6,159 nucleotides of DNA from Rhizobium sp. Q54 (lineage in GTDB: Bacteria; Pseudomonadota; Alphaproteobacteria; Rhizobiales; Beijerinckiaceae): contig CAMDOY010000238.1 in the NCBI GenBank assembly GCA_945903655.1, positions 1-6,159 on the forward strand, written 5' to 3'. Below the pieces are notes generated by a model that made no database searches, was not told the DNA's origin, and saw nothing but the letters and a program-made list of their open reading frames with translations. Position numbers and translations under genes: made by a program. Below are positions 1 to 5,490 of the stretch, in pieces. Positions within the stretch are counted from its first letter, which is position 1; the number at the start of each line of letters is the position of its first letter.

Positions 1-384
1 ACCAACGCCTTCACGGAAACAGGCGCTGCGGGCGGCAATGTCGCCTATGGCTCCAACAGCGTCTCCAACACGCTCCTGCGCACCGGCGTGGAGGCTTCGA
101 CCAACTGGCAGGGCGCCACCGCATGGTTGCGGCTCGGCTGGCTCAAGTCGTTGACACCCGGCAGCCACAACGCCGGTGTGAGCCTTGCCTATGTGAATAC
201 GCCCATCGCCTCCCAGACCGTTTCCGTGTCAGGCTTTGGCGCCAACAACGCGACCATCGGTGCGGGTCTGCAGGGCGCCCTGACCAAGACCGTCGACTGG
301 CGCGTGGGCTACGAGGGGTCGATCCCGGTCAACGGCGATCGCGCCAGCCACGGGATCACCGCTGGCCTGCGCGTATTCTTCTGA
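1..384 (+). CDS. Autotransporter beta-domain protein, C-terminal fragment (5' end outside window)
   Basis: The reading frame is open from base 1 and ends with TGA at 382-384, giving 127 residues with no start in view. The piece looks like the last strands of an outer-membrane beta-barrel. It opens with an FTETGAAGGN turn followed by a segment ending LLRTGVEAS, then alternating polar and hydrophobic strands (ATAWLRLGWLKSL, NAGVSLAYV, NATIGAGLQGAL, VDWRVGYEGS). It finishes with SHGITAGLRVFF, an amphipathic last strand with a terminal Phe, the usual signal for BAM-dependent insertion. The FTETG turn and the 'SLRxxLGxR'-like strand are typical of the autotransporter (type V secretion) beta-domain family. 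The exported passenger lies upstream and cannot be seen, so the adhesin, enzyme or other role is unknown. A small non-autotransporter barrel protein is a less likely alternative. Confidence 0.82.
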   Translation, partial: TNAFTETGAAGGNVAYGSNSVSNTLLRTGVEASTNWQGATAWLRLGWLKSLTPGSHNAGVSLAYVNTPIASQTVSVSGFGANNATIGAGLQGALTKTVDWRVGYEGSIPVNGDRASHGITAGLRVFF

Positions 385-400
385 CCGCATCAGGACTTTC

Positions 401-425
401 GCGGGCGGGGCCTCGCCTCGCCCGC
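401..425 (+). terminator. GC-rich hairpin after the autotransporter gene
   Basis: The arms 401-410 (GCGGGCGGGG) and 416-425 (CCTCGCCCGC) pair over all 10 positions, nine Watson-Crick and one G-U, around a 5-base loop CCTCG. The hairpin starts 17 bases after the stop codon and ends 22 bases before the next start. It is followed by TGATTAATG and not by a T-run. It is therefore either a weak intrinsic terminator or a transcript 3'-end stabiliser, and some read-through into the methyltransferase is possible. Confidence 0.6.
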
Positions 426-447
426 TGATTAATGCCAAAAGAGACGC

Positions 448-1227
448 ATGTCCCTCGACGTCGTCGATCTCCGCTCCTTCTACGCCTCCGCCCTTGGCCG
501 GGTTGCCCATCGATTCGTGGGCGCGCTCATCGGGCGGCGGTGGGAGAATTGCACGGGCCTGTCCATGCTCGGGGTCGGCTACGCCACACCCTATCTCGGC
601 GGATTTCGCGACAGCGCCGTGCGGGTGCTGGCCTTCATGCCCGCCGAGCAGGGCGTCGTGAACTGGCCGGAGGATGGCGCCTCCTCCTCCGCCCTCGTCG
701 ACGCCACCATGATGCCCCTGCCCGACGCCTGCATAGACCGGGTGCTGGTGGTGCATGCGCTGGAGCTGAGCGCGGCGCCGACGGAGCTGCTTTCGGAAAT
801 CTGGCGCATCCTGACGCCGGGCGGGCGCGTGATCATCGTGGCGCCCAACCGGCGCGGCGTCTGGGCGCAGCTGGAGGCGACCCCCTTCGGCCAGGGCCGC
901 CCCTACTCACGCGGCCAGTTGCGCGAATTGCTGCGCGACACCCTGTTCTCGCCGATCCATGAGGCCGAGGCGCTCTATGTGCCGCCCTTCGCGCGGCCTT
1001 ATCTGCTGCGCATGGCGGGAGTCTTCGAGCGCATGGGCGAACGCTTCGGCCTGCCGGGCGGGGGCGTGCATGTGATCGAGGCCACCAAGCAGGTCTATCG
1101 CCCCATCGGCGCGCGCAAGGTGGCGCGGCGCCCCATTCCCCAGCTCGAGCCCGCGCTCTCGCCGACCCCCGCAGGGATCGGCTTTGGCGGCAGCCGACGC
1201 GAAACGGACGATCAGGCCGCGCGATAG
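448..1227 (+). CDS. Class I SAM-dependent methyltransferase (type 11-like), substrate unknown
   Basis: The protein has 259 residues. The ATG at 448 is preceded by a purine stretch (AAAAGAGA, 437-444) but no strong Shine-Dalgarno. The family is recognised from the second half of the Rossmann fold: an acidic-loop/strand pair ALVDATMMPLPDACIDRVLVV (about residues 82-102), VHALELSAAPTELLSEIWRIL (102-122), and the post-motif strand TPGGRVIIVAPNRRGVWA (123-140). Then come GQGRPYSRGQLRELL and a C-terminal sheet ending HVIEATKQVY. Motif I is unusual: GLSMLGVGYATPYL (37-50) replaces the usual D-x-G-x-G-x-G loop. The last 40 residues are basic and proline-rich and look disordered. From memory, related alphaproteobacterial genes often sit beside gloB (hydroxyacylglutathione hydrolase), but none is seen here. 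It is predicted to be cytosolic. The acceptor substrate cannot be told from the sequence. The 3' end overlaps the converging dioxygenase gene by 16 bases. Confidence 0.85.
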   Translation: MSLDVVDLRSFYASALGRVAHRFVGALIGRRWENCTGLSMLGVGYATPYLGGFRDSAVRVLAFMPAEQGVVNWPEDGASSSALVDATMMPLPDACIDRVLVVHALELSAAPTELLSEIWRILTPGGRVIIVAPNRRGVWAQLEATPFGQGRPYSRGQLRELLRDTLFSPIHEAEALYVPPFARPYLLRMAGVFERMGERFGLPGGGVHVIEATKQVYRPIGARKVARRPIPQLEPALSPTPAGIGFGGSRRETDDQAAR

Positions 1228-2093
1228 AAGGGCTTGCCGCCCGCCACTGTGGTGCGATGCATGCGGCGTGTATCGGGATATTGATAGCCGCCGCCCGCCA
1301 TATGGTTCAGGCTGGCGTTGTCCCAGAACACGAAATCCCCATCCTTCCACTTGTGCGTATAGCGCCAGGCGGGATTGGAGAACATGAAGCGGAAGAGCTC
1401 ATCGAGCAGCGGCTGGGCCTGCGCGTCCTCCATATCCTCGATGGCGATGGTGAAGCGCGGCGAGATATAGAGCGTGGGAACGCCGGTCTCGGGATGGGTG
1501 CGCACCATGGGCTGCACCACGGGCTTCGTCTCCTTTTCCCGGCGCTTGTAATAATCGACCGCCGCTTCGCGCTCAGCCGAAATCGTCACGCGCGGGTTCA
1601 GGGTCTTCGACACATGATGGACCGCGTTGCGGCCCTCGATCTGGCGCTTCAGCGCTTCGGGCAGGGCCGCATAGACCTGGGTTGTGTTGATGAATTCCGT
1701 ATCGCCGCCCTGCAGGGGATTCTTCACGGAATAGAGCATGGTGATGCGGCAGGGATCGCTCATGTGGGAGGAATCGGAATGCCAGAAGTCCCCGGCGTCC
1801 ACAATGCCCACCTGCGACCCGTCGGGCCTGCGCTCGTTGGAGAGGATCAGCACGTCATTGTCATCGGGATGGCAATAGGCGCTGCGGTCCTGGGATTCGA
1901 GGCTGCCCCATTGGCGGGCGAAGGCCGCCTGGGCCTTGGGGGTGAGATGCTGATCCCGGATGCACAGGATCGGATAGTCGCGAAAGGCCTGCTGAAGCGC
2001 CGCGAAATCCGCAGGCGAGGCTGGCGTCGAACAATCAAAGCCGATGATTTCCGCCGCGCCTGCGGGTGAAATCTGGTTCAGGGTGAAGGCCAT
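1212..2093 (-). CDS. TauD/TfdA-family Fe(II)/2-oxoglutarate-dependent dioxygenase
   Basis: The protein has 293 residues, close to TauD (283) and TfdA. The ATG at 2093 has a strong SD, GGAGGA (complement of 2097-2102). The iron triad is visible: H105 and D107 in FWHSDSSHM, and distal H264 in FWDNASLNHMAGG. R276 in the TRRMHRTTV segment matches the 2-oxoglutarate-binding arginine, and R280 matches the TauD arginine near the substrate. Other family marks are QGGDTEFINT (128-137), PMVRTHPETGVPTLYISP (195-212) and the C-terminal GGKPFYRAA. The enzyme should couple oxidative decarboxylation of 2-oxoglutarate to succinate with hydroxylation of a small, probably anionic substrate in the cytosol. The WHSDSS motif resembles TfdA (2,4-D dioxygenase) more than TauD. 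By hand alignment, the TauD taurine-contact residues H70 and N95 are replaced here by Arg and Gly, so a taurine dioxygenase is unlikely. Divergent from two TctC-type binding-protein genes, which suggests a shared catabolic role (inference). Confidence 0.93.
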   Translation of the reverse strand: MAFTLNQISPAGAAEIIGFDCSTPASPADFAALQQAFRDYPILCIRDQHLTPKAQAAFARQWGSLESQDRSAYCHPDDNDVLILSNERRPDGSQVGIVDAGDFWHSDSSHMSDPCRITMLYSVKNPLQGGDTEFINTTQVYAALPEALKRQIEGRNAVHHVSKTLNPRVTISAEREAAVDYYKRREKETKPVVQPMVRTHPETGVPTLYISPRFTIAIEDMEDAQAQPLLDELFRFMFSNPAWRYTHKWKDGDFVFWDNASLNHMAGGGYQYPDTRRMHRTTVAGGKPFYRAA

Positions 2094-2129
2094 GGATCCT
2101 CCGGATCGTTGCTGCGCGCGGCGCTCTCT

Positions 2130-2142
2130 TAGGGAGACCCTA
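2130..2142. promoter_or_regulatory. Palindrome in divergent control region, operator candidate
   Basis: TAGGG (2130-2134), spacer AGA, CCCTA (2138-2142) is a perfect inverted repeat in the 142-base gap between the divergent dioxygenase and first tctC-like genes. It overlaps the -10 candidate of the minus-strand promoter and would lie at or next to its transcription start, a classic place for a repressor. The arms are only 5 bases, so chance cannot be excluded, and no regulator gene is in the window. Confidence 0.35.
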
Positions 2143-2166
2143 GAAGGCGGTGGGAAGCCCTGTCAA
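2139..2166 (-). promoter_or_regulatory. Candidate promoter of the dioxygenase gene
   Basis: On the minus strand a perfect TTGACA (complement of TGTCAA, 2161-2166) is followed after 16 bases by TCTAGG (complement of 2139-2144), a weak -10 matching TATAAT at three positions. This would give a leader of about 40 bases before the strong SD at 2097-2102. The -35 is convincing and the -10 is poor, as is common in GC-rich alphaproteobacteria. Confidence 0.4.
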
Positions 2167-2183
2167 TGTGATTGAGCGCCCCT

Positions 2184-2211
2184 TTGACCGCGCGCCTGCA
2201 AGCGATAAGCT
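2184..2211 (+). promoter_or_regulatory. Candidate promoter of the first tctC-like gene
   Basis: TTGACC (2184-2189) lies 16 bases upstream of TAAGCT (2206-2211). An alternative -10, GATAAG (2204-2209), matches better but leaves only a 14-base spacer. The start codon is 24 bases further on. The -35 is one base off consensus and the -10 is weak, so this is a tentative call based mainly on the -35 and its position in the divergent gap. Confidence 0.3.
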
Positions 2212-2235
2212 GCGCGCACAAATCGGGAGGATGGC

Positions 2236-3267
2236 ATGTCGAAGCACCGCGCCTTGCGGATCATCAGCGCTCTTGGCCTGTTCGGGCTGGCCGCGACGGG
2301 CGCGCAGGCCCAGAGCCCCGAGAGCTTTTACCGGGGGCGCACCGTCAGCATCTACATCGGCTTTGGCGGCGGCGGTTCTTACGATTTCTACGGCCACCTC
2401 ATCGCCCGCCACATCGGCAAGCATATCCCCGGCAATCCCACGGTGGTGGCGCAATCCATGCCGGGCGCGGGGAGTTTCAAGCTGGCGAACTGGCTGACTT
2501 CGGTCGCCCCCAAGGACGGGACCGCCATGGGCATCGTCTCCCAGGCGGCGGCGCTGGAGGAGGCGCTGGGCGCCCCGGGCGTGCAATACAAAGCCCGCGA
2601 ATTCAACTGGATCGGTCGCGCCACCTCGGTCATCGAGATCATGATGGCCTGGCATACGGCCAAGGCGAAGACTTTCGATGACGCCTACACAACGGAGGTG
2701 ATGATCGGCGGCACCGGGCCGGGCTCGCCCTCCGAGGGCTACCCGAAGCTGCTGAACGCGGCGGCGGGGACGAAATTCCGCATCATCGCGGGCTATCCGG
2801 CCTCGGCAGAGGTGCTGCTGGCCATGGAGAAAGGCGAGGTGGACGCCGCCTTCACCTCCTTTGGCTCCCTCAGCGCCTATCGGCAGGACTGGCTCGACCA
2901 GAAGAAGGTCAATCTGCTGGTGCAGGGCACGGTGGCGCGGACCCAGGAACTGCCCCATGTGCCCGCCGTGGGCGAGCTGGGCAAAACGCCCGAAGACCGG
3001 CGAATGCTGCAGCTCTACGCCTCCACCGCCGACATCGGCCGCTCCTTCATCGCGCCTCCGGGCCTGCCGCCCGAGCGGGTGGCGGTGCTGCGCGCCGCCT
3101 TTGACGCGACCATGAAGGACCCCGAATTTCGCGCCGAGGTGATCCGCGCCAAGGCGGAGTTCCACCCCCTGCCCGGCGCCGAGTTGCAAAAGCTGATCGA
3201 ACAGGTCGGCCAGACCCCGCCGGAGATCATCGCGCGCATGAAGGGGCTGTTGCAGGCGGGCAAATGA
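2236..3267 (+). CDS. TctC/Bug-type periplasmic solute-binding protein, copy 1
   Basis: The protein has 343 residues. The ATG at 2236 is preferred because GGGAGG (2225-2230) ends 5 bases before it; the ATG at 2231 is out of frame. Residues 1-25 form a Sec signal peptide: basic MSKHRALR, a hydrophobic core, and AQA before Q26 as the cleavage site. The mature part has the fold marks of the tripartite tricarboxylate transporter receptor (TctC/Bug, COG3181-like) family: FYRGRTVSIYIGFGGGGSYD (31-50), HIPGNPTVVAQSMPGAGSF (63-81), APKDGTAMGIVSQ (91-103), EFNWIGRAT (122-130) and APPGLPPERVAVLRAAFD (273-290). It should bind an organic anion in the periplasm. No TctA or TctB membrane subunit is nearby, so it either feeds a remote transporter or acts in sensing. 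About 60% identical to the next gene. The ligand is unknown. Confidence 0.88.
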   Translation: MSKHRALRIISALGLFGLAATGAQAQSPESFYRGRTVSIYIGFGGGGSYDFYGHLIARHIGKHIPGNPTVVAQSMPGAGSFKLANWLTSVAPKDGTAMGIVSQAAALEEALGAPGVQYKAREFNWIGRATSVIEIMMAWHTAKAKTFDDAYTTEVMIGGTGPGSPSEGYPKLLNAAAGTKFRIIAGYPASAEVLLAMEKGEVDAAFTSFGSLSAYRQDWLDQKKVNLLVQGTVARTQELPHVPAVGELGKTPEDRRMLQLYASTADIGRSFIAPPGLPPERVAVLRAAFDATMKDPEFRAEVIRAKAEFHPLPGAELQKLIEQVGQTPPEIIARMKGLLQAGK

Positions 3268-3354
3268 AGGGCCTGCGCGAAGATGTCACCGCAACTTGTT
3301 CGGTTCGCGCCATCTCGTGATTGATAGGCGGGGGGTCGGCCTGTAAAAGGACCG

Positions 3355-3378
3355 CTGCCTTGGGCCTTCGCCCAGCAG
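3355..3378 (+). promoter_or_regulatory. Hairpin abutting the Shine-Dalgarno of the second tctC-like gene
   Basis: CTGC (3355-3358) pairs with GCAG (3375-3378), and TGGGC (3361-3365) pairs with GCCCA (3370-3374), with a CTTC loop and a 2-base bulge (3359-3360). The 3' arm takes in the first two bases of the AGGAG ribosome-binding site (3377-3381) of the gene starting at 3389. It could lower translation of copy 2 or partly stop transcripts coming from copy 1. No T-run follows it, so it is not a standard terminator. Confidence 0.35.
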
Positions 3379-3388
3379 GAGAAATTCC

Positions 3389-4408
3389 ATGTTGCCCCTT
3401 TTGCGCCCCCTGGCCCTCGGCCTCTGCGCCGCCCTCATCCCCGCCGCAAGCTTCGCCCAGAGCGCGGAGCAATTCTACAAGGGCAGGACTGTCAGCGTTT
3501 ACATCGGTTTTGCGGCGGGCGGCACCTATGACCTCTTCGGACGTCTGGTGGCGCGTCATATCGGCAAGCATATTCCCGGCAATCCGACGGTGGTGGCCCA
3601 GTCCATGCCGGGCGCGGGCAGCTTCACCCTCGCCAACTGGATGTATCGCATCGCCCCCAAGGACGGCACGGCCATCGGCATCGTCTCCCAGACCATGGCC
3701 ATCGAGGAGATGCTGAAGTCCCCGGGCGCCAACTACAAGGCCGCCGAGTTCAACTGGATTGGCCGCGCCACGTCCAATGTGGAGATCACCCTGGTCTCCA
3801 GCACCGCCAAGGCCAAGACCGTCGAGGACGCCAAGACCATCGAGACGACGCTGGCCTCCACCGGCGCAGGCTCCCCCGGCGAGGGCTACCCGAAGCTGAT
3901 GAACGGCACCATCGGCACCAAGTTCAAGCTGGTCGGCCCCTATCCCGGGTCCATGGACGGATTGCTGGCCATGGAGCGCGGCGAGACCGATGGTGCCTTC
4001 ACCTCCTGGAACACGCTGAAGACCGCCAAGCGTGACTGGCTGGAGCAGAAAAAGGTCACCATGCTCGTGCAATACGCCCTCGAGCGTCTGCCCGAGATGA
4101 AGGATGTGCCCACCATGGTCGAACTGGCGAAGACGCCGGACGACCGGGAGCTCTTCGCCTTCTATGTGAGCGGCGGCGAGGTGGGCCGCGCCTTCCTGGC
4201 GCCCCCCGGCACCTCGCCGGAGCGGGTGGCCGTGCTGCGCAAGGCCTTCGACGACACCATGAAGGACCCCGAATTGCTCGCCGAAATCGAAAAGGCCCGG
4301 CTGGACTTCGCGCCCGCCACCGGCGCGCAATTGCAAAAGATCATCGCCGAAACCGCCGCCGTGCGGCCCGAGGTGATCCAGCGCATGCAGTCAATCCTGC
4401 AGAAGTGA
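3389..4408 (+). CDS. TctC/Bug-type periplasmic solute-binding protein, copy 2
   Basis: The protein has 339 residues. The ATG at 3389 follows AGGAG (3377-3381) at 7 bases. Residues 1-23 are a signal peptide with SFA before Q24; C13 in its core does not fit a lipobox, so it should be a soluble periplasmic protein. Family marks parallel copy 1 at an offset of two: FYKGRTVSVYIGFAAGG (29-45), HIPGNPTVVAQSMPGAGSF (61-79), APKDGTAIGIVSQ (89-101), EFNWIGRAT (120-128) and APPGTSPERVAVLRKAFDD (271-289). Hand alignment with copy 1 gives about 75% identity over the first 105 mature residues and about 52% over the rest. The faster-changing half (around 130-160, 180-190 and 205-235) may reflect altered ligand or partner choice. 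It lies 121 bases after copy 1 on the same strand, so it could be co-transcribed or have its own control. No membrane partner genes follow; the next gene converges on it. Confidence 0.88.
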   Translation: MLPLLRPLALGLCAALIPAASFAQSAEQFYKGRTVSVYIGFAAGGTYDLFGRLVARHIGKHIPGNPTVVAQSMPGAGSFTLANWMYRIAPKDGTAIGIVSQTMAIEEMLKSPGANYKAAEFNWIGRATSNVEITLVSSTAKAKTVEDAKTIETTLASTGAGSPGEGYPKLMNGTIGTKFKLVGPYPGSMDGLLAMERGETDGAFTSWNTLKTAKRDWLEQKKVTMLVQYALERLPEMKDVPTMVELAKTPDDRELFAFYVSGGEVGRAFLAPPGTSPERVAVLRKAFDDTMKDPELLAEIEKARLDFAPATGAQLQKIIAETAAVRPEVIQRMQSILQK

Positions 4409-4410
4409 CA

Positions 4411-4450
4411 CGGGTGGGGGTGACGCTCCTGTGACCGTCTCCCCTGCCTG
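4411..4450 (+). terminator. Imperfect hairpin between convergent tctC-like gene and ispA
   Basis: The arms 4411-4425 and 4436-4450 pair at 14 of 15 positions, with three G-U pairs and one T-T mismatch at 4421/4440, around a 10-base loop (4426-4435). The hairpin starts 3 bases after the stop of the second binding-protein gene and ends 12 bases before the ispA stop. It is stronger in the plus-strand transcript, because the G-U pairs become A-C mismatches on the other strand. No T-run follows, so termination strength is uncertain. Its place between converging genes supports a terminator role. Confidence 0.5.
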
Positions 4451-4461
4451 CTTAGCCCGCG

Positions 4462-5391
4462 TCAGCTCCGCCTTGCAGCGGTGAAGCGGGCGGCCTCCAC
4501 CAGGACGCGCGCCCCATCCCCAAAGCCAGCGAGCGCCGCTTCGGCCTCTTGGGCCAGTTCGTCGCGGCGCTGTTTTGCGCCGTCGAGTCCCAGCGCCTTG
4601 ACGAGGGTCGCCTTGTTGCGGCCGGCATCCTTGCCCGCCTTCTTGCCCAGGGTCTCCTCGTCGCTCTCGGCGTCGAGAATGTCGTCGGCCACCTGAAAGG
4701 CCGCGCCCAGGGCCTTGCCGTAGGCGACGAGCTGCCTTGTTTGCTCAAGCGTCGCGCCCGCCACGATGGCGCCCGCCTCCACGGCGAAGCGCAGCAGCGC
4801 CCCGGTCTTCATGGCCTGCAGGCGGTCGATCTCCGCGACAGCATGGGTGTTGGGAGAGGCCTCGGCGGCCAGATCGAACATTTGGCCACCCGCCATGCCC
4901 CCCAGCCCCGAGGCTCGCGCCAGCCCCAGCACGAGGGCGGCGCGTACCTTGGCGTCCGGATGGGTCGCCTCATCAGCCATCACGTCGAAGGCGAGGGTCA
5001 GCAGCGAATCGCCCGCGAGGATGGCGGTCGCTTCGTCATAGGCCCGGTGGACCGTTGGCTGGCCCCGGCGGAGGTCGTCGTCGTCCATGGCGGGCAGATC
5101 GTCATGGACGAGGGAATAGCAATGCACCAGCTCCACCGCGCAGGCGGCGCGCAGCACGCCGTCGCCAGAGGCGCCGAGCAGGCGGGCGGCCTCCACGGTC
5201 AGAAAGGGACGCAGGCGCTTGCCGCCGTTGAGGGCGCCGTGGCGCATGGCGCCCACCAGCACCGCAGGCCGGGCGATTTCGCCGGGCAGGGGCGTCTCGG
5301 TGAGGAGATCGCTCAGCAGAGCCGCAATATCGCGGGCCACGGCGCCAAGCCGGGTCTCGAAGGTCATTTCAGGGTCGTTCGAGTCTGACAA
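4462..5391 (-). CDS. ispA: Polyprenyl diphosphate synthase, IspA type (farnesyl diphosphate synthase)
   Basis: A trans-prenyltransferase that joins isopentenyl diphosphate to DMAPP and GPP in the cytosol to give farnesyl diphosphate, the precursor of undecaprenyl phosphate, quinone tails and hopanoids or carotenoids. Numbered from the TTG start (309 residues), it has GGKRLRP (56-62), the first Asp-rich motif DDLPAMD (97-103) followed by DDDLRRGQPTVH, KTGALL (195-200), FQVADDILD (232-240) with the second Asp-rich motif DDILD, and GKKAGKDAGRNKATL after it. The two-residue PA insert in the first motif and the aromatic Y92 five residues before it match E. coli IspA, so a C15 product is likely; C20 cannot be excluded. 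Start: TTG at 5391 has GGAGG (complement of 5397-5401) at 5 bases. Longer in-frame starts, ATG 5403 and GTG 5406, lack a clear SD, as does the internal ATG 5367. Divergent from mtgA, a pairing I recall from other Rhizobiales. Confidence 0.9.
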   Translation of the reverse strand: MSDSNDPEMTFETRLGAVARDIAALLSDLLTETPLPGEIARPAVLVGAMRHGALNGGKRLRPFLTVEAARLLGASGDGVLRAACAVELVHCYSLVHDDLPAMDDDDLRRGQPTVHRAYDEATAILAGDSLLTLAFDVMADEATHPDAKVRAALVLGLARASGLGGMAGGQMFDLAAEASPNTHAVAEIDRLQAMKTGALLRFAVEAGAIVAGATLEQTRQLVAYGKALGAAFQVADDILDAESDEETLGKKAGKDAGRNKATLVKALGLDGAKQRRDELAQEAEAALAGFGDGARVLVEAARFTAARRS

Positions 5392-5396
5392 TGAGG

Positions 5397-5401
5397 CCTC
5401 C
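5397..5401 (-). promoter_or_regulatory. Ribosome-binding site that favours a TTG start for ispA
   Basis: GGAGG on the minus strand (CCTCC on plus, 5397-5401) lies 5 bases before TTG (complement of CAA, 5389-5391). It falls inside the coding sequence if ATG 5403 or GTG 5406 were used. Those two starts have only a weak AGGTG overlapping the GTG itself. Confidence 0.55.
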
Positions 5402-5406
5402 ATCAC

Positions 5407-5490
5407 CTGTGATTTATGGTTCCGCTTGCCTCAGCCGCATCCTTCGGTCAAGGCTGGGCGTGACTTTCGCAAGGGCTGAGCTGCGCGACC
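5407..5490. other. Divergent gap between ispA and mtgA, promoters expected but not clear
   Basis: This short gap should hold the promoters of both genes. On the minus strand TTGACC (complement of 5446-5451) could be a -35 for ispA, but no good -10 stands at 16-18 bases. On the plus strand I see no convincing pair for mtgA. CTCAGCC (5430-5436) and GGCTGAG (5474-5480) form a 7-base inverted repeat with a 37-base spacer, of doubtful meaning. Confidence 0.3.

Noticed and set aside
1257..2069. 270-codon plus-strand frame across the dioxygenase gene
   Set aside because: It is antisense to a gene with a complete iron triad and strong SD; no motif is seen in the product.
2140..3189. Long open frame (349 codons) on the minus strand under the first tctC-like gene
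   Set aside because: It is antisense to a gene with a clear signal peptide and family motifs. Its product is Gly/His/Arg-rich with no recognisable domain, which is typical of antisense frames in GC-rich DNA.
3252..3276. GCAGGC/GCCTGC inverted repeat at the end of the first tctC-like gene as a terminator
   Set aside because: The stem is only 6 bases with a 13-base loop that contains the stop codon, and no T-run follows.
3389..3460. Possible lipoprotein signal in the second binding protein (C13)
   Set aside because: The residue before the cysteine is Leu, not Gly/Ala/Ser, and a standard signal-peptidase I site (SFA before Q24) follows.
3227..4336. Long open frame (369 codons) on the minus strand under the second tctC-like gene
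   Set aside because: It is the mirror of the previous case. It resembles the antisense product of copy 1 only because the sense genes are paralogues.
4549..5388. 279-codon plus-strand frame across ispA
   Set aside because: It is antisense to a gene with both Asp-rich motifs, and its composition is low in complexity with no domain.
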